Shown here: in pieces, positions 40,430 to 51,095 of the stretch | How positions within the stretch are numbered: the stretch's first letter is position 1 | How the letters are laid out: every line of letters begins with the position of its first letter | Source: Scheffersomyces stipitis CBS 6054 | Taxonomy: Eukaryota; Ascomycota; Pichiomycetes; Serinales; Debaryomycetaceae | Length of the DNA: 64,000 nucleotides | NCBI RefSeq assembly: GCF_000209165.1 | Contig: NC_009042.1 | Location: 310,001-374,000 of the forward strand | Reading direction: 5' to 3' | The notes under the pieces: model-generated | Told to the model about the DNA's origin: nothing | Seen by the model: the letters and a program-made list of their open reading frames with translations, nothing else | The model's database searches: none | Position numbers and translations under genes: made by a program

Positions 40430-41461
40430 ACTGCTGAAACATACTATTTGTCTACCAGCTAGCTTCCATTCTTTACAGCTTTATGTACTTTAGCCAGCTT
40501 ATCTTGTATACTAATAAAAAAGAAGATATGATATTGATTTGTAAGTTATCCAGTAGCAACGACCACCTGCGCACGATATATTTTATAGAAATCCTGTTAC
40601 ATTAAACTATGATACCTCTATATGGTACTTCTGTACTATTCGTGTTCAAGTTCTAATGCTCTTTCTTGTGAGTATTTATCAATCTATTATTGCATTCGAT
40701 CACCAAGGTGTCTTACGAATATATACTTTTGGAGAAATACAATATTCAAATCCTAGGTAAGTTCCATAACAACCGCATTCTCGCAAGCCAATCTCTGCGT
40801 GGTCTGCTTGAAAAGTAAAAGGAAAAGATAACCAGCCAAGGTCCGGAGTCTACAAAAGTTCTAATTTACAATACGTTTTACATTATAGTCTGACTAGTTG
40901 TCAAAAATTCTATGACAAATAGGTTTCCTGCTAATACCAATCTTGGGGATTTCAGCCCATTGAATTCAGAGCAAGCTTTTCCATCTCGAACAATTGCTCC
41001 CTAAATATTCTTCTGTAGGCTTGTGGATTTGAGAATGGCCCACTCCGCAAACCAGACTAAATACATGTTCATAAATATATCGGTACTGCACATATACAAA
41101 ATTGGGATGAAAACCTGATCCTACTTCGAGCATAGAAGAGAAGTTGAAATACATTAAAAACAGATGGTCTTCTCTTTGAGCTATGTGCGTTATAGAAATA
41201 TCACAGCACAGAAAGTGAAATTATGGGTGAATCCAGCCTGCTGAATCGAAGAAAGGATATCCTGCATAATTTTAAAGAAATACGGATAGTCACATGTCCA
41301 AAAGATCTAGGCTATATGCGTAATGACTCCTCAGAAAGTTGTAGGATAACAGGGGCAATTGTAGAATAGTGCATAATTCGTAGCTACTTTGATTTGCTAA
41401 AAAGTTTCAAATAGCAATTGTAAGGTAAGGACTTGTTTATTTATAGTGTCAAATTACATCA
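40430..41461. other. Intergenic region between SPT5 and the epoxide-hydrolase-like gene
   Basis: 1.03 kb, AT-rich, with no supported ORF, RNA gene or repeat. A 62-codon antisense frame at 40966-41154 has no recognisable content. Confidence 0.5.
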
Positions 41462-42427
41462 ATGACAGAAAGATTCGTAATCAAGCTTACCCATGGTTCC
41501 AGAAGTTTCACCACCTTCTCGAACTACAGCGAACAAGATGTTTTCAATGGTGCCGGAACCAAGTGGACAAGAGTGATCTTTCTCTTGCACGGGTTTCCTG
41601 ATGAGAATTCGTCCTATGATGGAGCCTGGCCGCATTTAGCACAAGGCTTTCCTAATGAAAAGGGTCTTTTGTTGCTAGCACCATTATTGAGAGGCTACGA
41701 AGAGCTGAGTTTGGGGCCAGACGAATATAGTGCTCATGATGTTGCTGGTGACGTCGGCGCCTGGATCAAGCAGATTAACCCCAGCAACAAGGTTCCAGTT
41801 CACATTTTGGGCCACGATTGGGGTGCTCTAACAGCGTTCAAAACTGCTTCGAGGTTTCCAGAGTTGGTGACTTCAATTGTCACTTTGGGAATTCCTTATT
41901 TGACCAATGTGTTTCCCTGGAAGTTGGCTTGGAATCTTCCCGAACAGTTATACTATTGGTCGTATATGTTGACGATGCAGTTATCGTTGTTGTACAGATC
42001 CAGATTCGAACAAACGGGCAGAGATTCGTACTTAGATTCGCTCTGGAAGTACTGGTCTCCTACCTGGAAGTATACCGAGGAAGATATTAGTAATATAAGA
42101 GCCAGATTGAGTGATCACAGAATCATGGATGCTACCACAGCCTATTACAGAGCCATCTTCAACCCGATCAACCTTATTAACGGCAAGTCTAAATGGCCAA
42201 TTGACTTCAGCCAAGTTCCCACTTATTTTATAGGTGGAGCCCAAGACGGTTGTATTACAAGCAAATTGTACGAATGGGAAAGAGAGTTGTTGAAGGATGA
42301 ACCCAATGTCAAGACAACTATTTTGCCTAACCTGGGGCATTTCTTACATAGAGAAGAACCCCAAAAAGTTGCCGAGTTAGCGATTGAGTTCTTCGAAAAA
42401 TATTCCTCCAAGACTACGAGTAGTTAG
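41462..42427 (+). CDS. Alpha/beta hydrolase, epoxide-hydrolase-like
   Basis: 321 residues. Oxyanion motif HGFPD at 43-47. Nucleophile elbow GHDWG at 117-121 with Asp119 as nucleophile, the mark of epoxide hydrolases and haloalkane dehalogenases rather than esterases. Histidine in LGHFLHRE (His293), acid candidate in GGAQDGC (about 260-266). A cap region rich in Trp/Tyr lies at 150-230. S. cerevisiae Ynr064c is the likely relative and has epoxide hydrolase activity. No signal peptide, so probably cytosolic. True substrate unknown. Confidence 0.82.
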   Translation: MTERFVIKLTHGSRSFTTFSNYSEQDVFNGAGTKWTRVIFLLHGFPDENSSYDGAWPHLAQGFPNEKGLLLLAPLLRGYEELSLGPDEYSAHDVAGDVGAWIKQINPSNKVPVHILGHDWGALTAFKTASRFPELVTSIVTLGIPYLTNVFPWKLAWNLPEQLYYWSYMLTMQLSLLYRSRFEQTGRDSYLDSLWKYWSPTWKYTEEDISNIRARLSDHRIMDATTAYYRAIFNPINLINGKSKWPIDFSQVPTYFIGGAQDGCITSKLYEWERELLKDEPNVKTTILPNLGHFLHREEPQKVAELAIEFFEKYSSKTTSS

Positions 42428-42479
42428 TTTAATATACTTTATTAGATCTATAAGTGTGTAAAGCTTGTGAACATATACA

Positions 42480-43248
42480 CTATTCATCGTCATCGTCCTT
42501 TTCCACTTCTTCAGCTGGAATGTCTTGCAGTTTAGTTTCAGAAAACTTCGATATGTCATCGTTTTCTCCATTGGCATATACTATACTTTCATTGTCATTG
42601 TCGTCCTCGATATCATCGTTGGTTTCTATGTTCAAAGTGGAGATTCTGCTTCTCAATTCAGATTGCGATTTCAATAATTGCAACCTTCCTTGTAAGGCAA
42701 GTAAATGAGGCAACGATTTGATACCATTGTTCGACTCAGACTGCAAGTTCTTCAAGTTTTTGGACTGCATTGATTCCCCAGCGATGGATCCATTGCAACA
42801 ATAGCTTCAACCATTTGGACAATGGTGTGTTCTTAGAAGGATCTTTAGCAACTTCAGAACTTATCAACTCGAATATACCGAGTAACAAATATGTCTATTC
42901 AATAGAGAGCATCTTTAAAACTTTTTTTATATTGTTTTCGTTATCGTTGGTGGAACAGACAAAGATAACCTCTGAAGAATTGACATCCTCAGTTATCAAG
43001 AGCCCTTTTAACGTTTGATGTAATTCTTGGGCAAATAGGTTATCCACGGTTACCTCCGGTTACCTCTTTGGGGATGTGGACAGCAATTTCAGAATGGCCT
43101 CTGACAATAGCATTCTGGGAGCGTTCGTGAATTCTATTGGGATTTCAACAAGTCCTTCAAAGGAAATATCCGATGCAATTTTGCTAAATATTGACTCGAG
43201 AAATCGTGCCACACACCAATAAGTTGGTTTTGATCCCAAAACGATGAG
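42480..43248 (-). pseudogene. Decayed gene fragment, C-terminal Utp12-domain-like (UTP5/UTP9 type)
   Basis: Reading leftward from the SSL1 stop, protein-like segments appear in different frames. About 43250-43140 reads SSSFWDQNQLIGVWHDFSSQ, propeller-like. About 43160-42730 reads IEFTNAPRMLLSEAILKLL, then TAA, then VDNLFAQELHQTLKGLLI and IKKVLKMLSIE, then TAG, then TYLLLGIFELISS and PLSKWLKLLLQW. The frame then shifts to 42770-42480: SLPHLLALQGRLQLLKSQSE and an acidic tail. The order W-L-K-x-x-L-x-W, then L-x-x-L-x-x-x-Q-G-R-L-x-x-L, recalls the C-terminal domain of U3 snoRNP proteins Utp5/Utp9. Two in-frame stops and at least two frameshifts indicate a pseudogene. An intact essential copy should exist elsewhere. 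The family call is tentative. Confidence 0.55.
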
Positions 43249-44775
43249 CTACTTGTTCTCACATCCAGGACAGTTGTGCAAAGTTTCATGGATGAATACA
43301 TCACAGTCTATACAGAAATCATGGCTACACTTCATACATCTGTAACGAGAACTGGTCATATTCTCTAACGAGCTTTTGGATTTAGTATTGCTCACTCCCT
43401 TCGGAAACTTAAGTAGACAGCCAAAGCAATGCTTGCTATTATACTTTGAACTGACTGGAACTTCCTTGAAAGGGACTAGTGGTACCAAATGATGGTAGGA
43501 TCTTGCCAAATGCGTCGAAAGAATCAACATGAGTCCGCAGACAGGGCACACAGTTGGTAAATTACAGACTTTACTTTTACACTGCGGACATTGGTAGCCA
43601 ATGACGTTAGTAGCCTGGATCGAAGAGTCTGTTCCATTGTTGATTTCCACTACTTGGTTATCATCGAGTCCATGTGTGGGATCAGAAGCACTTAGTTGCG
43701 GGAACTCAATAGTATATTCGTTACTGGCAAGCGTAGAAGTTAGAACAGGCTGTATTTTCGTGGGGAATCCCATCTTTATGATAGGAACACCTTTGTTGGC
43801 TTCAGCGTTCTCGTTTACTTGTGAAGTGGTTATGGGCAACGGAGTCACACAGTCCATGAACAACTCCTTGAAATGCGATTCGTTCATTATGACACCATAA
43901 TTTTTGGAGCTAATATTCTTTTGCTGATGGTTTGTTCTATTCACCAAGTCCTGGCAGATAGCTACCTGTGCAGATAGCCCTATGATTTTGACCTTTATCT
44001 CGTCCTTAACAAGATTGTCTATGGTTTTATGTATATCACCAGGATCACTCGTGAACAAAGCTCCAAAGATAAGGAGCACTTCTTTCGAGTTTTTGGTATC
44101 GTTGGCATTATTGCCGAAGTTGAATTTAAGCAAGGAACGAGCCATCTCTAACGAGTTCTGGAGAGAAGGGTCACCTTTTGGTTCGTAACGGTTGTGCTGT
44201 CTCGATTTCAATTGTCGTATCTTATCGATATGATACTGGGGCAGACCACTGACTTCACTGACAAGATTAGAGACACCGTTTCGCATCAAAATTATACCCA
44301 ATTGAGAGATTGGATTCTGGTCAAAAAACTCAACTACAAAATCCTGCAAAAGCTGTAAAGTCATCGAAAATCGGCTCGGCCTTAAGTCCTTTTCCAGCAT
44401 CGTAGCTGAGCCATCAATTATGACAATCAAGGTCCTTATAATGCCTCTTTGAAATGGAGTAGTCGGATTCTTCATGATTTTTTTCTTACGGTTCTCTATG
44501 ATAGTCCTTACAATTGTCTCTAGAGAACGGCCACCGGACTCATCATCTTTTACAATATCCCATGAACGCTGATACTCGTCTTCCCAAGAATATCCATTAG
44601 CTCCTTTCAAGTCGCTAACGGTTCCAGACCTGGGCTGGACTCCGCTGGATCGCGTTCTCTTTGCCATACCCTCATCTCGAACGGAAGTTGGCGGTACATC
44701 TTCGCCCGAAACTCCCCGTATAGATGGGGTACTTTCCTTCTGTGGAGACAGATACTCTTCGTCTGAGACGTCCAT
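43249..44775 (-). CDS. SSL1: TFIIH core subunit Ssl1 (p44)
   Basis: 508 residues (S. cerevisiae 461). A charged N-terminus precedes YSWEDEYQRSWDIV (61-74) and RGIIRTLIVIIDGSATM, the start of the von Willebrand A fold with DGS (about 110-290). Cys pairs YQCPQCKSKVC and CPVCG (about 400-425) and a C-terminal C4C4 RING-like finger (from 478: YRCMKCSHDFCIDCD, then CPGC) match p44. Ssl1 stimulates the Rad3/XPD helicase and serves transcription initiation and nucleotide excision repair. The stop at 43249 abuts the pseudogene. Confidence 0.95.
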   Translation of the reverse strand: MDVSDEEYLSPQKESTPSIRGVSGEDVPPTSVRDEGMAKRTRSSGVQPRSGTVSDLKGANGYSWEDEYQRSWDIVKDDESGGRSLETIVRTIIENRKKKIMKNPTTPFQRGIIRTLIVIIDGSATMLEKDLRPSRFSMTLQLLQDFVVEFFDQNPISQLGIILMRNGVSNLVSEVSGLPQYHIDKIRQLKSRQHNRYEPKGDPSLQNSLEMARSLLKFNFGNNANDTKNSKEVLLIFGALFTSDPGDIHKTIDNLVKDEIKVKIIGLSAQVAICQDLVNRTNHQQKNISSKNYGVIMNESHFKELFMDCVTPLPITTSQVNENAEANKGVPIIKMGFPTKIQPVLTSTLASNEYTIEFPQLSASDPTHGLDDNQVVEINNGTDSSIQATNVIGYQCPQCKSKVCNLPTVCPVCGLMLILSTHLARSYHHLVPLVPFKEVPVSSKYNSKHCFGCLLKFPKGVSNTKSKSSLENMTSSRYRCMKCSHDFCIDCDVFIHETLHNCPGCENK

Positions 44776-45196
44776 ATGTGCTGGTTAGGTGTTCGAATGA
44801 ATAAAGAAGAACAGCTGAATAGTGGAAATGTCATAGAAGTTAGAAAGATCTACAGATGTCGCATTTTGGAAAGTTGCTAAAATGTCGCATTTTTTTTACC
44901 AGTAAAGATGAATAAGTAAAGTAGAGATGACGACGATGAGAGTAGAAATAGTAAGAAGGTTAGATAAGTTTATGTAGTATTATAGTAATGGAATTCTCGA
45001 TAATGTTATTCTATCATTTGTGGGGTTTTCATATTTTGTATTCTATAGTTTGGACGGCTCGTGTGACTACTCTACATCTATTTGGTTAGTACTCTTCAGT
45101 ACGGAGAATCTTACCATTTGTTTCTAATATACTATTACGAAGATAATGTACATTCGATATCTTACAGTGTCTATCATTTTTAATTTCTATAATCTA
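44776..45196. other. SSL1 promoter region downstream of TAD2
   Basis: 0.42 kb between two genes on the same strand. It contains two direct copies of ATGTCGCATTTT (listed separately). Otherwise AT-rich with nothing recognised. Confidence 0.5.
44856..44893. promoter_or_regulatory. Two direct ATGTCGCATTTT copies before SSL1
   Basis: ATGTCGCATTTT starts at 44856 and again at 44882, 26 bp apart, 80-115 bp upstream of the SSL1 start. The core ATGTCGCA forms the APT1 promoter palindrome at 15308-15323. Confidence 0.45.
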
Positions 45197-46027
45197 TCAC
45201 TCCTCGTGGTGTCTCTTCTTTGCGTTATACTTCCTTATAGTTTTCCCATAGTTGACTCTTCCATCTTCACCTACATCGAAGAAAAGATCAAAAAACTCAT
45301 TCACAACCTCCTCGTTGACTTCGCCAAGTTCCTCCTCCAAAAATGGAATATCCTTCAAATCCTTTAGGCTGATAATCTCATTAAGACTATACCCTTTACC
45401 TACAATAGGTGTGATTTCATATTCTCCAGATTCATAGACCGGAAGGCGTTCCTTTCCATAATGCTCGACGAACTGGTCCTTGGTCAAATTGAATTTGTTT
45501 GTAGGAAACTTCTTGTTCTCTATGTCTTTGTTTTTCTTGATTTTGGGCTGGGGTGCTGACTCGTTTTCTTGGATGTAAAAGTTTCGAAGCAATTGAATAG
45601 CCTCGGATCTAAGAATACCTCCATAACTACAGTATGGCTCTTGGGGCAAGTTTGGATCCAGATGAATTGGTAACACGGTGCCATTACCTCCAAAACGATC
45701 GTTGCTACAACCGTAGACAACCTCACCAATTCCCAACTGTCGCAAGAATGAAGCACACATGATACAGGGCTCCACAGAAACAATCAACCGCACCTTTCCA
45801 AAGTCGATATTTAGATTAGAATCACGAAGTCGCTTCACTGCAATAAACTCAGCATGCTTGGTTCCATTCAAGGAGATATTCGTGTAATTGTAGCCGATGG
45901 AAAGAATCTCATTGGTTTCTATGTCCTCTATAAGACACGATACTGGAGTTTCGTTGACGGTAAGGGCTCGGTACCCGACAAAGAGACATTTGGCCATTTC
46001 TTGGAAGAGGAACGTCAAGTCTGTCAT
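45197..46027 (-). CDS. TAD2: tRNA-specific adenosine deaminase, catalytic subunit
   Basis: 276 residues (S. cerevisiae Tad2 250). Deaminase zinc site: His58 with catalytic Glu60 (TKHAEF), and PCIMC with Cys88 and Cys91. These are the features of tRNA A34 deaminases, and CSNDRFGGNGTVL follows as in Tad2. With Tad3 it converts wobble adenosine-34 to inosine in several tRNAs, an essential function. The C-terminal ~110 residues are charged and variable. Start ATG at 46027. Confidence 0.93.
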   Translation of the reverse strand: MTDLTFLFQEMAKCLFVGYRALTVNETPVSCLIEDIETNEILSIGYNYTNISLNGTKHAEFIAVKRLRDSNLNIDFGKVRLIVSVEPCIMCASFLRQLGIGEVVYGCSNDRFGGNGTVLPIHLDPNLPQEPYCSYGGILRSEAIQLLRNFYIQENESAPQPKIKKNKDIENKKFPTNKFNLTKDQFVEHYGKERLPVYESGEYEITPIVGKGYSLNEIISLKDLKDIPFLEEELGEVNEEVVNEFFDLFFDVGEDGRVNYGKTIRKYNAKKRHHEE

Positions 46028-46718
46028 ATTTGCTGGTTTTTTTGGTGAATGAAAGTGATTAATGATGAATGCTGAAAAGTGAAAAATTATTGAATAGCGA
46101 ATAATTTCATTATTTTTGGAATGATCTATTTGATGACAAAAAATCTACTTCTTAATTTTGTTTCTTTGTGATCATACCAATGCCTTCTACTGTTCCGCTT
46201 ATGAATTGAGCTTGCGGTAGAGTTTCCCAGAGAAAAGTTGCTATGATTTTTCATTCTATTGTAGGTATATTTCTCTAGACTCATCACAAATTTTTGAAGT
46301 GCGCATTACCCCAGAAAATCTACACAGTATAAAACATACAAAACATCGGGAGGACAGAAAACACATTCGTACAAATACTCCTTCAACTGAATCCAGCAAA
46401 AGACACTATTCACAGCAGTTACAAGTCTACATCGAGTGAGCTAGACCAGAAGATTTGTTCGGTGAAGTTGTTTTCCGTATTGTTTTCCGTATCGTTTATT
46501 ATCCAATAGTTTTATGATTAATTCTGTGGAGCTTTAACATTCTCGTAAAGCTTGACATTCTCGAAATTTTACGAGTTTGACGAATCTGGTCTCAACAGTC
46601 GACTTTTCAACGTGTATTGTTGTTTCGTGAGACTCTAAACTATATCTGTGCTCTCTGGTTAAGTCACTCATTCCTATTCTGGTATTGCCTTCACTGACTT
46701 TATTCTGGTTTAACTCAA
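46028..46718. other. Divergent TAD2/PPE1 intergenic region
   Basis: 0.69 kb. It holds both promoters and short direct repeats (TGTTTTCCGTAT twice around 46470-46495, and a CATTCTCG pair around 46540-46560). No supported ORF. Confidence 0.5.
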
Positions 46719-47906
46719 ATGTCTGATCTACACAAGGCATTTGTCAAGAGGATAAAAGACCAGGAGAGGTCACTAGGGCTCACCCTGTTGTCAGAAAAGG
46801 ATGAAGAAGAGCAAGAAGAGGAAGAAGATGAAGATGGGGATGTTCTTTCTGGGATGACTAAGTTTGGTTCTAGGCCCACGATCCCTACTGTACATCCACT
46901 ACATCCGCTACCATCTTCTACACGAGCCAGCACAGCTGACCAAACTACAGTAGACAACTATGAAAATTTCAAACGAGTCCATTTCAAAGTGACAGAGAAA
47001 TATACAAGGGCAGACGGAATTTTGTCCATAAGTACATACTACAAACCTCCATCTTCTGCGAAAGATCCAATCTGTATCTTCCTTCATGGAGCTGGATCTA
47101 CTGCTATGACGTTTGCCTTCTTGTCACAGCTGATTGGTGAGATATCGGAAAATACTGGGTTGTTTTTGTTTGACCTTAGGGGACATGGAAACTCGTCTTT
47201 AACTAAGGACTTTTCGTTAGACGCGCTTGTAGAAGACCTCCATTTTGTTCTCAATGAGTTTATTGGAAAACACAACATCAATTCCAATCCAATATACTTA
47301 GTGGGACATTCTCTTGGAGGAGCCATATCATCCAGCTTCCTACGTAAGTATCAAATGCAATATCCCCAAGTGAAAGGACTGGTGGTTTTAGATATAGTAG
47401 AAGAAACAGCCGTCAAATCCCTCGGGGCCATGCCAAACTTCATTTCTAATAGACCGAAGTCGTTTTCCAGTTTGACAAATGCCATTAAGTGGCATATGGG
47501 CTTCTTGTTGTATAACAAGGCTTCTGCAGAAGTAAGTGTTCCTGACTTGTTCGATCTCGAAAGCTTGACCTGGAAGACAGACTTAGCTTTGACACAGCCA
47601 TTCTGGTCAACCTGGTTCGACAAGTTGTCAGAAAACTTTCTCGGATTTAGAGGTCCCAAGCTATTAATTCTCTCAGCGCATGAGACACTCGATAAGAATT
47701 TGATGATAGGGCAGATGCAGGGGAAATATCAACTTGTAGTATTCAGCAACCAACAGAAATATGGTCACTTCATTCATGAAGACTTGCCCCGACAGGTGGC
47801 TACATGCTTGTTGGATTTCATAAAGAGGAACGAAGATCCCGACAAGTTCATGAAGGAGGAGCTAGGAATTATTCCTAAATGGGGTGGCAAGATTCACCAC
47901 ACATAG
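46719..47906 (+). CDS. PPE1: PP2A protein phosphatase methylesterase
   Basis: 395 residues (S. cerevisiae Ppe1 400). Acidic stretch at 27-40, then an alpha/beta hydrolase: HGAGSTAMTF oxyanion motif near 123-132, LFDLRGHGNS, nucleophile Ser198 in GHSLGG, Asp225-type acid in VVLDIVEETA and catalytic His in KYGHFIHED. These match protein phosphatase methylesterase-1. It removes the C-terminal methyl ester from PP2A catalytic subunits (Pph21/22), opposing Ppm1. In yeasts it was also listed as a mitoribosomal small-subunit protein. Confidence 0.95.
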   Translation: MSDLHKAFVKRIKDQERSLGLTLLSEKDEEEQEEEEDEDGDVLSGMTKFGSRPTIPTVHPLHPLPSSTRASTADQTTVDNYENFKRVHFKVTEKYTRADGILSISTYYKPPSSAKDPICIFLHGAGSTAMTFAFLSQLIGEISENTGLFLFDLRGHGNSSLTKDFSLDALVEDLHFVLNEFIGKHNINSNPIYLVGHSLGGAISSSFLRKYQMQYPQVKGLVVLDIVEETAVKSLGAMPNFISNRPKSFSSLTNAIKWHMGFLLYNKASAEVSVPDLFDLESLTWKTDLALTQPFWSTWFDKLSENFLGFRGPKLLILSAHETLDKNLMIGQMQGKYQLVVFSNQQKYGHFIHEDLPRQVATCLLDFIKRNEDPDKFMKEELGIIPKWGGKIHHT

Positions 47907-48017
47907 ATCGTCTAATGTGATCGTCTAATATGTTCATACTTCTGATCATATATACATCATAGGGCATTCTAGTTCTAACTTTACTGTACAATAGTATATA
48001 TATCTTATAGTACCCAC

Positions 48018-50159
48018 TTAATCAACACTAATATTGTTCAGGTCAATCTCCTTGTTTCTCTCGTTGATAGCCTTGACTATTTCGTCTATCTTCTTGCTTG
48101 CAAATGGGAAACGAGGGTTAATCAAGAATGGTCTCAAATCAAAGCGGTTATCGTCAGGTGAGTATTGTTCTGCGTGATATGCTGGAGTCATGGTCGTCAT
48201 TTTGTGTCTGTTGATTGCGTAGAAGAACCAGAAGCGTTTGACCTTTTCAGCTACCTGCTCGGCAGTGAGGTTATATGGAGGTTGTGACCATTCGTGGTAA
48301 AGCTTGATGAACATAGCCAATGGCCCACATTTGTCTACTTTTCTTAATCTACCAAATCTGGACAACTCATCGTAGCTCATGCCCATATCTATTTCGTCAC
48401 TCTGAACATAGTCAGCAGTGATAGGCTCTAATTCAGCCGTTGGGGTTGCCGTGATAAAGTCGTTCAATATTGGTAGCTCAAAGTTGATTTCGGCCCAGGC
48501 AATGAAACGCTTCAAGTCAGTCTTGGAAATACCTCCGATAGGATTGATATCTGCCGAGGAACAGTCATATTTGGTCAAGTAGCCTCTCAAGCATTCGTCT
48601 ACGTTGGCACTTCCCAATACCAAAAGACCAGCAGAAGACTTACCTCTCGTCCAAGGTAAAAGCTGTGCAAACAAATAGCTCAAAACCATTCTGAGTCTAG
48701 CCTGGATGTTTTGCAAGGCCAAGTTCTCAGTTTGAGAACCTCCGAAGATCTTGAAAATGGGTCTTTTACCAGTGGCAACTTCAAACAAGCTAACTACAGA
48801 AGAGACCAAGTTATCCATGTTCAAGTCTACGTGATAGGACCCGATTTTAGAAGCTAACTCCTTGGCTCTGGATCTGGTTTCCGCCGAAGAGTTCTCTGTA
48901 CCCATGAAACTGGTGTAGAACAATTTTTCTGCAATCTCTTGAGGCGTCTTTGGCACGAAGCTAGGATCGTGAGTCAAAGCTTGGATATCTGTCAACACCT
49001 GAGGATCGCTTATAGAAGCTACAACTAATCTGCACATCAGATGGACAATGACAGCAGTGGCACAGGAGTCGATACCTCCACTCAAAGGAAGAAAGTAGCC
49101 TCCACACTTGGATCTTCTCAAGTAGTCCCACAACCAGCAGGCTGGACCTAGAGCAATTTCCTCTTCGGGCAAATGGAACTTGATAGGCCTTGTTTTGGTG
49201 GGAATGATAGTAGGATCAAATACATGAGAGCTAGGCGACAATTCGACATCTGTCTGGATTGCCTTGTAGGTGGAAGATTGGTTAACAGCTTGGTTTGATG
49301 CCGACTTCTGGTTTCTATAAGATCTGACATCGTCCAAATCAATTGTAGCTGAGATTACTTCTACATCCTGAAGAGAGAACTGTGAACCCTGAGCAACCAT
49401 CTTACCGTTGACGATGATAGAAGCACAACCGTCGTAGTATAAACGGTCACCGTCACAACCTTTCTGGTTAGCGTAAAGATAAACTCCTCCACACTTCTCG
49501 GTAGCCTCAGTGATCAACTGCAACCTGGTATCTAATTTACGCAACTCATGGTGAGACCCACTGGAGTTGGTGAATATTTCTACACCATCAAGCGCCATGG
49601 CAATATGTGGAGATTCTGGAGTGAACAATTCCTCGCAGGTCTCACAGCCTAGTCTTGTTTCCAAGGTTTCTACAATGCAATCACCAAAGGTGACTCTATT
49701 CTGGCCCGTAATCTTAGCAATGAACTTGGGCAACTGGTACTCTTCGTAGTATTTTGGTCTGTTCCAAGGGGTGAAATATCTCATTTCACGGTAGTTACCA
49801 TCGTTGGCCAAATAGAGTTTGGGTCTAATCAACAAGATCTGACCATTGTACGATATAATTCTACAGTTATACTTGATGGACTTGTGGATAATGGGAATCC
49901 CAATATCGAGCAAGATGTCGTGGGTGGCTGGATCAGCCAAAATCTGACCGTACGTCTCCCATGAATGGTCGTACAAGTCGTTTTCGGAAAAGTGGTCCAA
50001 GCAGCCGTAACCACACACTTCGAGTTCGGGACCTACTCTCAATCTGGCACCTTGACGTTTGGCTTCCTTAATGGACTCGAGAATTCTGTCTCTGTTTCCT
50101 TCGAAGTCAAGAGCCCATTGGTTGAGGTTGCATGTTGCAATGGTGATGTAATGGCCCAT
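48018..50159 (-). CDS. QNS1: Glutamine-dependent NAD+ synthetase
   Basis: 713 residues (S. cerevisiae 714), co-linear throughout. N-terminal nitrilase-type glutaminase domain with triad Glu45, Lys114 and Cys175, and C-terminal NAD synthetase with ATP-pyrophosphatase loop PLSGGIDSCA. Other matches are KIFGGSQTENLALQN, GSANVDECLRGYLTKYD, and HAEQYSPDDNRFDLRPFL near the end. It makes NAD+ from deamido-NAD+ using glutamine-derived ammonia. Start chosen at 50159 (MGHYITIATCNLNQWALDFE) by conservation. An in-frame ATG at 50267 would add 36 unconserved residues. No intron seen. Confidence 0.97.
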   Translation of the reverse strand: MGHYITIATCNLNQWALDFEGNRDRILESIKEAKRQGARLRVGPELEVCGYGCLDHFSENDLYDHSWETYGQILADPATHDILLDIGIPIIHKSIKYNCRIISYNGQILLIRPKLYLANDGNYREMRYFTPWNRPKYYEEYQLPKFIAKITGQNRVTFGDCIVETLETRLGCETCEELFTPESPHIAMALDGVEIFTNSSGSHHELRKLDTRLQLITEATEKCGGVYLYANQKGCDGDRLYYDGCASIIVNGKMVAQGSQFSLQDVEVISATIDLDDVRSYRNQKSASNQAVNQSSTYKAIQTDVELSPSSHVFDPTIIPTKTRPIKFHLPEEEIALGPACWLWDYLRRSKCGGYFLPLSGGIDSCATAVIVHLMCRLVVASISDPQVLTDIQALTHDPSFVPKTPQEIAEKLFYTSFMGTENSSAETRSRAKELASKIGSYHVDLNMDNLVSSVVSLFEVATGKRPIFKIFGGSQTENLALQNIQARLRMVLSYLFAQLLPWTRGKSSAGLLVLGSANVDECLRGYLTKYDCSSADINPIGGISKTDLKRFIAWAEINFELPILNDFITATPTAELEPITADYVQSDEIDMGMSYDELSRFGRLRKVDKCGPLAMFIKLYHEWSQPPYNLTAEQVAEKVKRFWFFYAINRHKMTTMTPAYHAEQYSPDDNRFDLRPFLINPRFPFASKKIDEIVKAINERNKEIDLNNISVD

Positions 50160-51095
50160 GGTATATAGTAGCCTGAAGAGCAATTGCACGAAGAATATTG
50201 AGTAGTAGACCGCTATCTGCTGATGACTCTTTGACGATGTCGTACTTTGAAAAGTTGGGCGCGACATTTTCCTTATAATCACGTGATATACGTTGCAGAA
50301 GTTGCATTTTGCAACTCATGATGGTCTTGGAAGAGACTTCAGTGACGAATCGACCGAATATTGAGACTACATGGGTTTGTTCGAATCAATTGGTGGTGGT
50401 TATGAGCGGAATTTTGTTGTTGCCGAGATTCACTATTCCAATCTACCCTTTGGTCTCCATTGACCAGAATTAACCAGCCTTGGAAATGCTCTACTTTACT
50501 ACAATAATTGTGAAGTCAAATTCCCAAGTGAGAAAGACTACGTGCCATTTTCGTATTCTGAAGAACACAATTCGACAGTATCTGTTGCTTCCTTATAGAG
50601 AAATAAAGAAATCGAACCATTACCAAAGCTCAAGTACTCAATGGGCGAAATCGGCTTCTTTTACTTCGCCAGGTAGAACCACCGCGGAACCACCGCTGGT
50701 ATGTCCTTCCAGAGTCTCATGGAGTCGTGAGTTGCTGAAAAGTACCGGTGTTCCGTTTACTGTTCCAGTTGAACCAAGGTGAAGAGAACGGTAAGAGCCG
50801 ATGGTTTGCTCGGAGTCTCCGACGGAACGGTCGCTAAATCTAGGATTTTGCATTGAAATCACGTGTATTGTCACGTTCGGAGCCCGGACATGGCCATTCT
50901 CGACCTGCATGTGTTCTTATCGGCGTGTAGCTGATAAGAGATTTGGTACGCATATAAGAAAGTGAAATTGGCCTCAGAGTGAAAAGAAGAGTTGATTCAG
51001 ATTTCTACTATAGAGAGAGTCTTATAAGTATTTTGTTGGAATTTCCAATTGTTAACTTCCACTTCCACTTCCTTTCTACTTCTTACTTTTTGAAA
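50160..51095. other. Divergent QNS1/xanthine dioxygenase intergenic region
   Basis: 0.94 kb shared by two promoters. CACGTG E-boxes lie at 50278-50287 (ATCACGTGAT) and 50860-50865. A small inverted repeat AGTTGCA-TTT-TGCAACT lies at 50300-50316. No supported ORF. Confidence 0.55.
50278..50287. promoter_or_regulatory. Palindromic Cbf1-type E-box upstream of QNS1
   Basis: ATCACGTGAT is a perfect palindrome with the bHLH core CACGTG and flanks preferred by Cbf1. It lies about 120 bp upstream of the QNS1 start. Confidence 0.5.

Noticed and set aside
50160..50282. N-terminal extension of QNS1
   Set aside because: The frame opens at GTG; the first in-frame ATG is at 50267. Conservation with S. 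cerevisiae begins at the ATG at 50159.
50979..51095. N-terminal extension of the xanthine dioxygenase
   Set aside because: The frame opens at a GTG, not usable as a normal start in yeast nuclear genes. The first ATG is at 51096 in a good context.
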